Of a DNA stretch of 64,000 nucleotides, positions 49,322 to 57,410 are shown in pieces. Under the pieces are notes generated by a model that was given only the letters and a program-made list of their open reading frames with translations, made no database searches and had not been told where the DNA came from. The translations under genes were made by a program, and so were the position numbers. This stretch comes from Myxococcus eversor (GTDB taxonomy: Bacteria; Myxococcota; Myxococcia; Myxococcales; Myxococcaceae): the NCBI RefSeq assembly GCF_010894455.1, contig NZ_JAAIXY010000024.1:1-64000 (forward strand), written 5' to 3'. Position 1 is the first letter of the stretch. Each line of letters starts with the position of its first letter.

Positions 49322-51697
49322 CTATGCGCTTGTTATGATACGAACAGGCAGGTGGGTCGCAATTGGGGATAGAATCCGGAACTGCTGTCGGACTAGGTCG
49401 TAAAGTGGAACGTTCGCGTCCGCGCGTATGGTTGCCACCATGGTCATATTTAGGGGAGGTACTTTCCTGGTGAGTCCTCCGTCGTCACGGCTTGTATGTA
49501 TGAGGTCTAGCCGCGGCAGGTAGAGGTCAGAGGCGCTGAAGCGAACGCGACCCCGGAGGATTGTTTCCCATTTGCCTGCTGCTCGGCGGGAGCTCTCATG
49601 GCCAGATTTCAGCCGATTTGAATGGGCTTTCGGAGCGTAGCTGATTGTCCATCCATCGAGGACTAGTTGTTCGGTGTCGATCTTGTCGAGCCTCACGTCC
49701 ATGGATTCGTCTTTTCGTGTTGCAGAGCGAATCAGGTCGTGAGGTCGAAAGATTTCTTCGATACTGCTCAGTGTGTAGTCCGTCGCATCCGACGGGTCGA
49801 TTTTGGATGTGAATGCTATCGTCCAATCGATTTCGATGGTTGTGAACTCGTCAATGCCGGTGCGTGGTACGGGCAGCCGCATTGCAACGACTTCGTCCCG
49901 TGCGAGCGTGTCTTGGTAGATGACGCTCACCTCATGTGGTGCGCATGCGAAGATTTCGTTGTATGAGCTAGGTATGCGGCCGAAGCCTAGTTCGATGGAA
50001 TTGTGCCCGCGCTGTGCGCGCTCGGAAAAGTGGGCACTGAAGGAACGAATGGCTGAAGGGGTTGTTCGTTTCTTCCCTAGAATTGTGCCAAGTTGAACCG
50101 CTCCGCGCATCGCTAGTGGCGACGCAAGGCTTGTCCCTGCGGATTCGACGTAGCGGCCGCGCTGATCAAGTCCACCAAAAGGCAGTTCGTCACATCCGCC
50201 AAAGGCAACGCAAATAGGTTGAACACGCTGGCCAGCACGCCCTGGACCAATGGCGCTGTAGCTGGCTCGAACGGCTTTTTTGCCTGCGTGCGTGCTTGTC
50301 GCACCAATGGCCAGTCCGTTTACCATGTCGCCAGGGACTTGGACTCTATTGAAGCCGAGCTTGCCGTCTTCGTTGCCATTGTTTCCCGCAGCAAGGAAAA
50401 ACGTAACGCCCAATTCTTCGGCTAGAGTGTCGAGCTGCGAAGTCCAGTAATGAGGGTCGCCGTCGTCAACAACTTCATCGGGACCGAGACTTAGGTTTAC
50501 AAACTTGTATTTGCGCTCGCGGACTGTGTTCTTGATGGAGTCGAGGCATTGATACAGGCCGTGGTCGAATTTGGTCGACGGGGCAAGGGGAAGGACGCGA
50601 AAATGATCAACATAGGCTACAGGCGTTTGGAGGACTGTGTCGGTAGGCGCAATGTGGCCAAAGAGGAAAGCACTTGTTACCATCGAGCCATGTCTCATAT
50701 CCTCACTTGTCGGAGCGGCCGTAGTTAGGTCTTCGGCCGTCACGAATGGTTGGAGGTAAGGACTCAGCTGATTAATGCCTCCGTCGAAGATCGCCACTCG
50801 CTCATTTGTAAGAGGCCGTGCATCTGCGGCTGGAGGAGTTGGTCTCTTAGAGGAGCTTGCAGTTCGTCGGAACGTCGGCCGATACGGTCGAATCGACGGC
50901 ATCGGTCGAATGGCTCGCACGAGGTTGAATCGCGCGGCCTCATGTATTGCTTCCGCGTGAAGTGCGATGGGGACAAATATGACGCCGCCTAGTTCTCTAC
51001 GGAATTCGATGTCAACATCTCCATCGAGGTCCCGTATGTGCTTGACCCAGCGTAGGAATGCCTCTGGTTCCAGGTCTGACCGCTCATTCTTGTTGCGCCC
51101 GATCGGATTGAGGACGGTCTCCCACGTGATGACTTCGCCATCTCCAAGAGCCACCTTAGGGGCTTTGACGATGTCGTCTGGAGTGGCCAAGCGGATTTCC
51201 GAGAGTTCGCGTAGCTTGCTCCATTCGGGGTCCTTCTCTCCAACGGGCCTGCGCATTGCTGCGTTCGCGAAGCTGAGGACGTGAGCGGGGTCGCCTGCAA
51301 TTAGGATTGTCTTGGTTGGAGCGTCGTCTTTTTGTTTCTTCTTTGTTTTGAGGACGCCCGTTGCTTGGCGAGTTCCGACCGGATAGAGGCTATGTGCCTC
51401 AAGCAATGCAGTTGGAAAATATGAGGGCGCCAAGTAGTTTGGAAGCAGGGTTGCTTCGAAGACAATATGGCGCGCTCTTAATGCTTGTGGCATTTTCGTT
51501 ACTGCTTTTGCTAGTGACCCTGCCTGTGGTGCCAGCAGTGCATGAGCTTCGGCTAAAGTGTGTGGATGGAACTTGGGGCGACCGCCCTGCGCGATCGTGA
51601 CAACCTCCCTTAGATGTTCCCCTCCACCCAATAGTGGGCGCCGAACTTCTGGGCCGCCGCGACCACCACTTCCCTTTCCATCATTGCTTTTTTCCAT
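49322..51697 (-). CDS. Subtilisin-like serine protease (S8)
   Basis: 791 residues, low GC. Residues about 1-280 form an N-terminal region without recognised domains. The S8 catalytic domain follows: Asp in VAIFDGGINQL, His in MRHGSMVTSAFLFGH, oxyanion Asn in FFLAAGNNGNEDGK, Ser in SAGTSLASPLAMRG; the triad is intact. No signal peptide, so it acts in the cytoplasm. It overlaps the AAA+ gene by 17 bp. AAA/S8 pairs are annotated as anti-phage (IteA/IteS names, from memory), and this pair fits that pattern. Confidence 0.85.
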   Translation of the reverse strand: MEKSNDGKGSGGRGGPEVRRPLLGGGEHLREVVTIAQGGRPKFHPHTLAEAHALLAPQAGSLAKAVTKMPQALRARHIVFEATLLPNYLAPSYFPTALLEAHSLYPVGTRQATGVLKTKKKQKDDAPTKTILIAGDPAHVLSFANAAMRRPVGEKDPEWSKLRELSEIRLATPDDIVKAPKVALGDGEVITWETVLNPIGRNKNERSDLEPEAFLRWVKHIRDLDGDVDIEFRRELGGVIFVPIALHAEAIHEAARFNLVRAIRPMPSIRPYRPTFRRTASSSKRPTPPAADARPLTNERVAIFDGGINQLSPYLQPFVTAEDLTTAAPTSEDMRHGSMVTSAFLFGHIAPTDTVLQTPVAYVDHFRVLPLAPSTKFDHGLYQCLDSIKNTVRERKYKFVNLSLGPDEVVDDGDPHYWTSQLDTLAEELGVTFFLAAGNNGNEDGKLGFNRVQVPGDMVNGLAIGATSTHAGKKAVRASYSAIGPGRAGQRVQPICVAFGGCDELPFGGLDQRGRYVESAGTSLASPLAMRGAVQLGTILGKKRTTPSAIRSFSAHFSERAQRGHNSIELGFGRIPSSYNEIFACAPHEVSVIYQDTLARDEVVAMRLPVPRTGIDEFTTIEIDWTIAFTSKIDPSDATDYTLSSIEEIFRPHDLIRSATRKDESMDVRLDKIDTEQLVLDGWTISYAPKAHSNRLKSGHESSRRAAGKWETILRGRVRFSASDLYLPRLDLIHTSRDDGGLTRKVPPLNMTMVATIRADANVPLYDLVRQQFRILSPIATHLPVRIITSA

Positions 51698-52886
51698 TCG
51701 ACTGTGCCCCCGCTTTTCTCTTTGGCCTGAGGTCTTGCCCGCTGGTTGAGTTGGTGGTTGCCCAGTGCCGTATGTATTTTCCTACAGTGACGTGGGATAC
51801 GTCTAGATGCTGCGCGATCTCGCGCTGCGTCATGCCGAGCATGGCGTTGGCCAAGCCAGCATAGGAAATGCGTTGTGCCTCCGACCCGCGCTTCAAATAG
51901 TTCAGCGCGCGTGCTGTGAGAATCGGTGTCAGGTGTGGGTCATTTCCGACTACGAAATCTCGAATGGCTTCAGAGGTTAGTCTTCCTATGTCGGAGCCTG
52001 ACATTCCGGTGGTCGCAATTGCAAGTGTGGTGACGTCTCCGTCAGCTAGCGACTGGTTGTGAGTTGCTAGCGTCCGTATGAGAATTGCGTGGCGAAGAGC
52101 GAGGTCTGGGAGGGGCAAGCTGAGAGTCCGTTCGAAACGTCGCCACACTGCTCGGTCGAGAAGTTCAGGATGGTTTGTCGCGGCAACGAGTAGCCCCGTT
52201 GGAGGCCACCGGTCGATTTCCTGCAGCAGGACGTTGACGATCCTCTTTAGCTCGCCAACATCGCTGTCATCGTCTCGGCGCTTGGCGAGGGCGTCGAACT
52301 CGTCGAGAAAGAGGACTGACCTGTTTCGCTGGCCGAAGTTCAGGGCTTGCCGCAAGTTCTGCCCAGTTTTCCCTAACAGGGAAGAGACTAGGGCCGCCAA
52401 GTCTACGGTGAAAAGTGGCCATCCGATCTGGGCAGCAAGGTATCTCGCCGTCATCGTCTTTCCGACCCCGGGGGCGCCCGTGAGTAGAAGTGTTCGAGTT
52501 GGCTCTAGCCCGGCGGCTTGGAGGACTTGTGGGCGCTTTCTCTCGGCTACCACCTGCTGGACCACTCGCTCGACGTCGTTCGGAAGGAACGGTGACGGAG
52601 CCTCATCTGCTTCGTCGACATGGACTAGGGGGAAGAAGGAGGAGTCATCGACGGGGGGCGATTCCCGACTGATGTGATGTGTGCGGCCATCATTTGAGCG
52701 TCGAAGACTCCTGGACGGCTCCGACTCGCTCAGCAGAGGGACTAGAAGTTCACGGAGCCTGACCTCATCTGGGGACTGTTTGTCGGAAGCCTTGGTGAGC
52801 CGGGAGGCGAGGCGGCGGATGGATGCTTGGTCGCCTAGGAGTCCGAGCCGAACGAGGTCGGCGATCATCTGAATGAAGTCCGTCAT
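51681..52886 (-). CDS. AAA+ ATPase with C-terminal HTH
   Basis: 401 residues; ATG 52886 with AAGGG before it, preferred to a TTG at 52943. Walker A GAPGVGKTMTARY, Walker B SVLFLDEFDAL, sensor/arginine-finger segment AATNHPELLDRAVWRRFE. The C-terminal tail has a helix-turn-helix (TQREIAQHLDVSHVTVGKYIRHW), unusual for this ATPase class; with the repeats over its promoter this suggests autoregulation. Probably unfolds or gates substrates for the subtilisin encoded next. Confidence 0.85.
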   Translation of the reverse strand: MTDFIQMIADLVRLGLLGDQASIRRLASRLTKASDKQSPDEVRLRELLVPLLSESEPSRSLRRSNDGRTHHISRESPPVDDSSFFPLVHVDEADEAPSPFLPNDVERVVQQVVAERKRPQVLQAAGLEPTRTLLLTGAPGVGKTMTARYLAAQIGWPLFTVDLAALVSSLLGKTGQNLRQALNFGQRNRSVLFLDEFDALAKRRDDDSDVGELKRIVNVLLQEIDRWPPTGLLVAATNHPELLDRAVWRRFERTLSLPLPDLALRHAILIRTLATHNQSLADGDVTTLAIATTGMSGSDIGRLTSEAIRDFVVGNDPHLTPILTARALNYLKRGSEAQRISYAGLANAMLGMTQREIAQHLDVSHVTVGKYIRHWATTNSTSGQDLRPKRKAGAQSNGKKQ

Positions 52887-52980
52887 TGGTAACCCTTGGT
52901 AAGTCCTATTACCAATGTTCACATCGTGAGCATGAAGACGCAATGACGGCGGTGGTAACCGTCGGTCTTCCTACTTACCA
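52885..52980. promoter_or_regulatory. TGGTAA/TTACCA operator array
   Basis: Five copies of the hexamer TGGTAA or its complement occur in 94 bp at 52887, 52897, 52909, 52953 and 52975. ATTGGTAA (52885-52892) and TTACCAAT (52909-52916) form an exact 8-bp inverted repeat at the AAA+ start codon. A likely binding site for the ATPase's own HTH or another repressor. Confidence 0.55.
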
Positions 52981-53094
52981 GGGATGATGGTTCTCCTGCC
53001 GCTCTAAGCGGGCACTCTAGTGGCGCGCGGACACGGTCTACCGGGTGCTCGACTATTGGAGTGGCTAGGTGCGCATCGATTCCGGAGCGTGTGA

Positions 53095-53826
53095 ATGTCC
53101 CCCGTAGTCACGCCCGAGTTCTCCTCGGCCGCTGTCGCCTCCGCTGTTGCGCATGCCCGCGCGGATTTTCCTCGCGAGTCCTGCGGGTTGGTGGTGCGCG
53201 TCGCGGGAGAGCTGGTCTATCGGCCCTGCCGGAACCTCGCTGCGGGCCAAGCCCACTTCCACCTTGCGCCAGAGGACTTCGCGAGCGCCGAATCAGCAGG
53301 CGAGGTGGTGGCGGTGGTGCACTCCCACCCTAACGCCTCCCCGGAGCCGAGCGAGGCGGACCGCGTGATGTGCGAGCGCTGGGGCCTACCCTGGCTCATC
53401 ATCAACGTGCCGGTGGGGCACTGGCAGGTGCTGTACCCCTCGGGCTACCGCGCGCCGTTGCTGGGCCGGGAGTTCTCCCACGGCGTCCTGGACTGCTTCT
53501 CCCTCATCCGCGACTACTACCGCGAGACGCTGGGCCTGGAGCTGCCCGACTTTGAGCGCCCCGACGACTGGTGGGCTAAGGGCGGGAACCTCTACCTGGA
53601 GGGCTACGAGAAGGCGGGCTTCGTCGACGTGACGGGCTCGCCGCTGCGCGAGCACGACGTCCTCCTCATGCAGCTCCGGGCGAAGGTGCCCAACCACGCG
53701 GGCGTCTACTTGGGCGCGGACGTCGTCCTCCACCACCTCCAGGCTTCGCTCTCCAAGAGGGAGACGTACAGCGGCTTCTGGGCACGGGTGACTCGGAAGG
53801 TTGTGCGGCATCGCACCCTATGCTGA
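53095..53826 (+). CDS. Tail assembly protein K-like (JAB + NlpC/P60)
   Basis: 243 residues. N-terminal JAB/MPN domain (ESCGLVVR, then VAVVHSHPNASPEPSEADR, a complete JAMM motif) and C-terminal NlpC/P60 domain with catalytic Cys in GVLDCFSLIRDYYRETLG and His in PNHAGVYLG. This is the architecture of lambda gpK, a tail-tip assembly/cell-wall protein. It overlaps gene I by 7 bp. Confidence 0.9.
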   Translation: MSPVVTPEFSSAAVASAVAHARADFPRESCGLVVRVAGELVYRPCRNLAAGQAHFHLAPEDFASAESAGEVVAVVHSHPNASPEPSEADRVMCERWGLPWLIINVPVGHWQVLYPSGYRAPLLGREFSHGVLDCFSLIRDYYRETLGLELPDFERPDDWWAKGGNLYLEGYEKAGFVDVTGSPLREHDVLLMQLRAKVPNHAGVYLGADVVLHHLQASLSKRETYSGFWARVTRKVVRHRTLC

Positions 53827-54896
53827 CGACGGTGGTGCTCGGCGGGCCCCTGGGAGCTCGCTTCGGGCGGGAGTGGAAGCTGGAGCTGGGAGTGCCCTCG
53901 CCCGCGGAGGCGGTGCGGGCCCTCTGCGCGGTGTGCGCGGGCTTCAGCCGCTACCTCGCGGAGAACAGCGCGCCCGGCTACCACGTCCTCGTCGGCGAGC
54001 GCGATGTCGGCGCCAAGGAGCTGGGCGTCGTCACGGGCGAGAAGCGCATCACCATTCTCCCGGCCCTGGCGGGCGCGAAGCAGGCGGGTGTCCTCCAGGT
54101 GGTGCTGGGCGCGGTGCTCATCGCCGGCGGCGCGGTTCTCTCCGTCTACGACTACGGCGCGGTGGGCGGACAGCTCATCGCCCTGGGCAGCAGCCTCGTG
54201 GTGGGCGGCGCCGCGCAGCTCCTCTTCAAGCCGCCCTCGGCCACGGGCCCGCTGGAGAAGCCCGACACCCAGCCCAACTACGTCTTCAACGGGCCGGTGA
54301 ACACGCTGGCCCAGGGCCACCCGGTGGCCCTCTGCTACGGCGAAATGGTGGTGGGGAGTTGCGTGGTGTCCGCTGGCATCTCCACCGAGTGGAGCGCGGG
54401 CGGCGGCTTCGGCGGCTCCGGGAGTGGCCAGCACGGCCCGGGTGGGCAGGGGCCCGTGGGCGGAGGGTGCCCGGCGCCGTGGGTGCCCATTCTCCTCTCG
54501 GACGGCCGCGAGGTGCACGCGGGTGACGTGCGCGTGGGCGCGTGGGTGCGCACCCAGGACGAGGTGACGCTGGAGTGGGGCGACTACCCCGTCTCCCACG
54601 TCTCCACCCTGGAGGCGGAGTGCTGGCGCCTGGTGCTGGAGGACGGCCGGGAGCTGGTGGGCACCTACAACCACCGGGTGCGCACGGAGGCCGACTGGGT
54701 GGAGCTGCGCCACCTGGACGCGGGCATGCGCCTCGTCGGCGAGCGACCCGGCGTGGTGGCCCGCGCGGAGGCGGCCGGGCGCGGCCCCGTGGTGCGCATC
54801 ACCGTGGCGGGCGCGCACACGTACCAGACGGTGGGCTTCCTCTCGCACAACACCAAGAACGAGGACCCGGAGCGGCCCCATGACGAAGCACCTTGA
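53820..54896 (+). CDS. Tail assembly protein I-like with C-terminal Hint domain
   Basis: 358 residues. Residues 1-185 are lambda gpI-like: VVLGGPLGARFGREWKLELGVPSPAEAVRALCA, a hydrophobic helix pair near 88-135, and GPVNTLAQGHPVALCYGEMVVGSCVVSAGI. After a Gly-rich linker (193-216) a Hint domain begins at Cys217 (CPAPWVPILLSDG), has the TYNH block and ends SHN344-Thr345, leaving only 14 residues. At 128 residues it is a mini-intein without homing endonuclease. With Cys1, HN and Thr+1 it could splice or cleave. Confidence 0.85.
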   Translation: MLTTVVLGGPLGARFGREWKLELGVPSPAEAVRALCAVCAGFSRYLAENSAPGYHVLVGERDVGAKELGVVTGEKRITILPALAGAKQAGVLQVVLGAVLIAGGAVLSVYDYGAVGGQLIALGSSLVVGGAAQLLFKPPSATGPLEKPDTQPNYVFNGPVNTLAQGHPVALCYGEMVVGSCVVSAGISTEWSAGGGFGGSGSGQHGPGGQGPVGGGCPAPWVPILLSDGREVHAGDVRVGAWVRTQDEVTLEWGDYPVSHVSTLEAECWRLVLEDGRELVGTYNHRVRTEADWVELRHLDAGMRLVGERPGVVARAEAAGRGPVVRITVAGAHTYQTVGFLSHNTKNEDPERPHDEAP

Positions 54897-57399
54897 GCGG
54901 GGGGCGCTGCGAGGCGCGGGCGGGGGAAGCGGAGGGAAGGGCGGAGGCGACGCCCAGCGCTCGCCTGTGGAGTCCCCGGACACGCTGAAGTCCGCCGCGC
55001 ACGCGCGCGTGCTGGACGTGTTGTGCGAGGGGGAAATCGAAGGACTCGTCGGTGGGCTGAAGGGCGTCTTCCTGGACGGCGTCCCGGTTCACACCATCAA
55101 CGACGCGCCCAACTTCCGCGACGTCACCGTGTACGACGTCCCGGGCACCCAGGGGCAGGAGTACATCCCTGGCTTCACCGCGGCGGAGGCGGAGTTCAAC
55201 GTCAACGCGGAGGTGAAGAAGAACCTGCCGGCCGTCCGCACCATCTTCGATGCGGAGGTGGACGCGGTGCGCGTCACGCTGCAGGTGCCGCAGTTGACGT
55301 TCCAGCACCCCGAGACGGGGGACTTGCAGCCGTCCACCCTCAACGTCGCCATCGACGTGCAGAGCAACGGCGGTGGTTGGGTGGAGCAGGACCTGCAGGG
55401 CGCGGGCGTCATCCGAGGGAAGTGCACCAGCCCCTACGAGAGGACGTACCGCGTGGAGCTCACCGGCAGCCCGCCGTGGGACATCCGCGTGCGGCGCCTC
55501 ACGCCGGACTCCGACACCGTCGCCCTCCAGAACCGTACGTTCTGGAAGTCCTACGCGACGTTGATTGACGAGAAGCTGAGCTTCCCGAACACCGCCATCG
55601 TGGCCCTCGAGGTGTCGGCCCGGCAGTTCGGCAGCGTGCCCACGCGCAGCTACCGGATTCGCGGGCTGAAGGTGAAGGTGCCCAGCAACTACAACCCAGC
55701 GACGCGCGAGTACTCGGGTACGTGGGACGGCACCTTCCAGGTGGCGTGGACGGACAACCCGGCGTGGTGCCTGTACGACTTGTTGACGACGAAGCGGTAC
55801 GGCCTGGGGCGCTATCTGGACGAGGCCCAGGTGGACAAGTGGGGCCTGTACACGGTGGCCCGCTACTGCGACGAGCTGGTGCCGGACGGCAAGGGCGGCA
55901 TGGAGCCGCGCTTCACCTGCAACCTCTACCTCCAGACGCAGGCGGAGGCGTACCAGGTGGTGGGCAACCTCGCCTCCATCTTCAGAGGACTCGTCTACTG
56001 GGCCAGCGGCGCGGTGTACGTGGCCCAGGACGCGCCCCGGGACGCGGAGTACCTCTTCACGCCCTCCAACGTGGTGGACGGCCTCTTCACCTACTCGGGC
56101 ACCTCGCGGCGCGCGCGGCACACCGTGGCGTTGGTGACGTGGAATGACCCCGGCAACCAGTACAAGGCTGCGGTGGAGCACGTGCCGGACGAGGAGGGGA
56201 TGCTCGACTACGGCTACAACCCCACGGACGTGGTGGCGCTGGGGTGCACCTCGCGCAGCCAGGCGCAGCGGGTGGGCCGGTGGCTGCTGCACACCGAGCG
56301 GCTGGAGACGGAGACGGTGGTGTTCCGCACGGGCATGGAAGGCGCCCTGCGCAACCCCGGCGCCGTCGTGAAGGTGGTGGACCCGACGCGCGCGGGACGG
56401 CGCTGGGGCGGGCGGGTGGTGGAGGCCACCGCGTCGCACGTGGAGCTGGACGCGGACGTCACCCTCGAGGCTGGGAACACGTACACCCTCTCCGTGGTGC
56501 TGCCCGACGGCACGGTGGAGGAGCGGCCGGTGGCGACCCTGCCGGCGGCGCCCTACCGCGCCCTCACGCTGGCCGCGCCGTTCTCCGCCGCGCCCGTGGC
56601 CCAAGCCGTCTGGGTGCTGGCGGCGAATGACTTGGTGCCCACCCTCTGGCGCGTGCTGGCCGTCGCCGAGGTGGAGCCGCACGTCTTCGAGGTGACGGCG
56701 CTGGCGCACCACCCGGGCAAGTACGCCGCAGTGGAGCAGGGGGTGAAGCTCCAGCCGCTGCCCACCTCCGTGCTGCCCTCGTCATCCCCACCCGAGGGGC
56801 TGGTGGTGGGGGAGGGGCTCTACAAGACGACAAACGGCGGGGTGCGGGTGCAGCTCAACGCGCGGTGGACGCAGCGGCCCGGCGCCGTCGCGTACGTCGT
56901 GCGCTGGCGCCTGTCCGAGGGCAACTGGAGTGCCGAGGACCGCCTCCAGACGCACTTCTGGGAGCTGGCGGACGTGGCGCCGGGGCCGTACCGGGTGCAG
57001 GTGGCGGCCGAGCTGGGAGGCTTCACCACCGCGTTCAGCGAGGCGGCGTACACCGTACTGGGCAAGGCGGCGCCCCCGTCGGACGTGGCGGGCTTCCAGT
57101 GCACGCTCAACGGCAACACCGTCACGCTTCGGTGGGCGGAAATCCCGGACCTCGACAGGGACATGTACGAGCTGCGGTATGGGGGCTCGAGCTGGGAGAC
57201 GGCCTCCCTCATCGCCAAGGTGCGCGCCACCTCCTTCGAGTGGGCCCTGCCGGCGCTCGGCGTCAACCAGGTGGTGCGCCTCAAGGCCATCGACACCACC
57301 GGGAACTACTCCACCAACGCAGTCAGCCTCACGGTGGTGGCGGCGCCCACGGTGCCGTCCTCCATCACCATGACGGTGTCCTCGACGCCGCCGGCCTAG
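54880..57399 (+). CDS. Tail tip/host-specificity protein J-like
   Basis: 839 residues. Gly-rich N-terminus then gpJ-type baseplate hub blocks: SAAHARVLDVLCEGEIEGLVGGLKGVFLDGVPV, the MHP-like SYRIRGLKVKVPSNYNPATREYSGTWDGTFQVAWTDNPAWCLYDLLTTKRYGLG, and NLASIFRGLVYWASGAVYVAQDAPR. Two fibronectin-III-like domains follow (about 640-830). It recognises the host receptor and starts 17 bp inside gene I. Confidence 0.9.
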   Translation: MTKHLERGALRGAGGGSGGKGGGDAQRSPVESPDTLKSAAHARVLDVLCEGEIEGLVGGLKGVFLDGVPVHTINDAPNFRDVTVYDVPGTQGQEYIPGFTAAEAEFNVNAEVKKNLPAVRTIFDAEVDAVRVTLQVPQLTFQHPETGDLQPSTLNVAIDVQSNGGGWVEQDLQGAGVIRGKCTSPYERTYRVELTGSPPWDIRVRRLTPDSDTVALQNRTFWKSYATLIDEKLSFPNTAIVALEVSARQFGSVPTRSYRIRGLKVKVPSNYNPATREYSGTWDGTFQVAWTDNPAWCLYDLLTTKRYGLGRYLDEAQVDKWGLYTVARYCDELVPDGKGGMEPRFTCNLYLQTQAEAYQVVGNLASIFRGLVYWASGAVYVAQDAPRDAEYLFTPSNVVDGLFTYSGTSRRARHTVALVTWNDPGNQYKAAVEHVPDEEGMLDYGYNPTDVVALGCTSRSQAQRVGRWLLHTERLETETVVFRTGMEGALRNPGAVVKVVDPTRAGRRWGGRVVEATASHVELDADVTLEAGNTYTLSVVLPDGTVEERPVATLPAAPYRALTLAAPFSAAPVAQAVWVLAANDLVPTLWRVLAVAEVEPHVFEVTALAHHPGKYAAVEQGVKLQPLPTSVLPSSSPPEGLVVGEGLYKTTNGGVRVQLNARWTQRPGAVAYVVRWRLSEGNWSAEDRLQTHFWELADVAPGPYRVQVAAELGGFTTAFSEAAYTVLGKAAPPSDVAGFQCTLNGNTVTLRWAEIPDLDRDMYELRYGGSSWETASLIAKVRATSFEWALPALGVNQVVRLKAIDTTGNYSTNAVSLTVVAAPTVPSSITMTVSSTPPA

Positions 57400-57410
57400 C
57401 GGGACTCACC

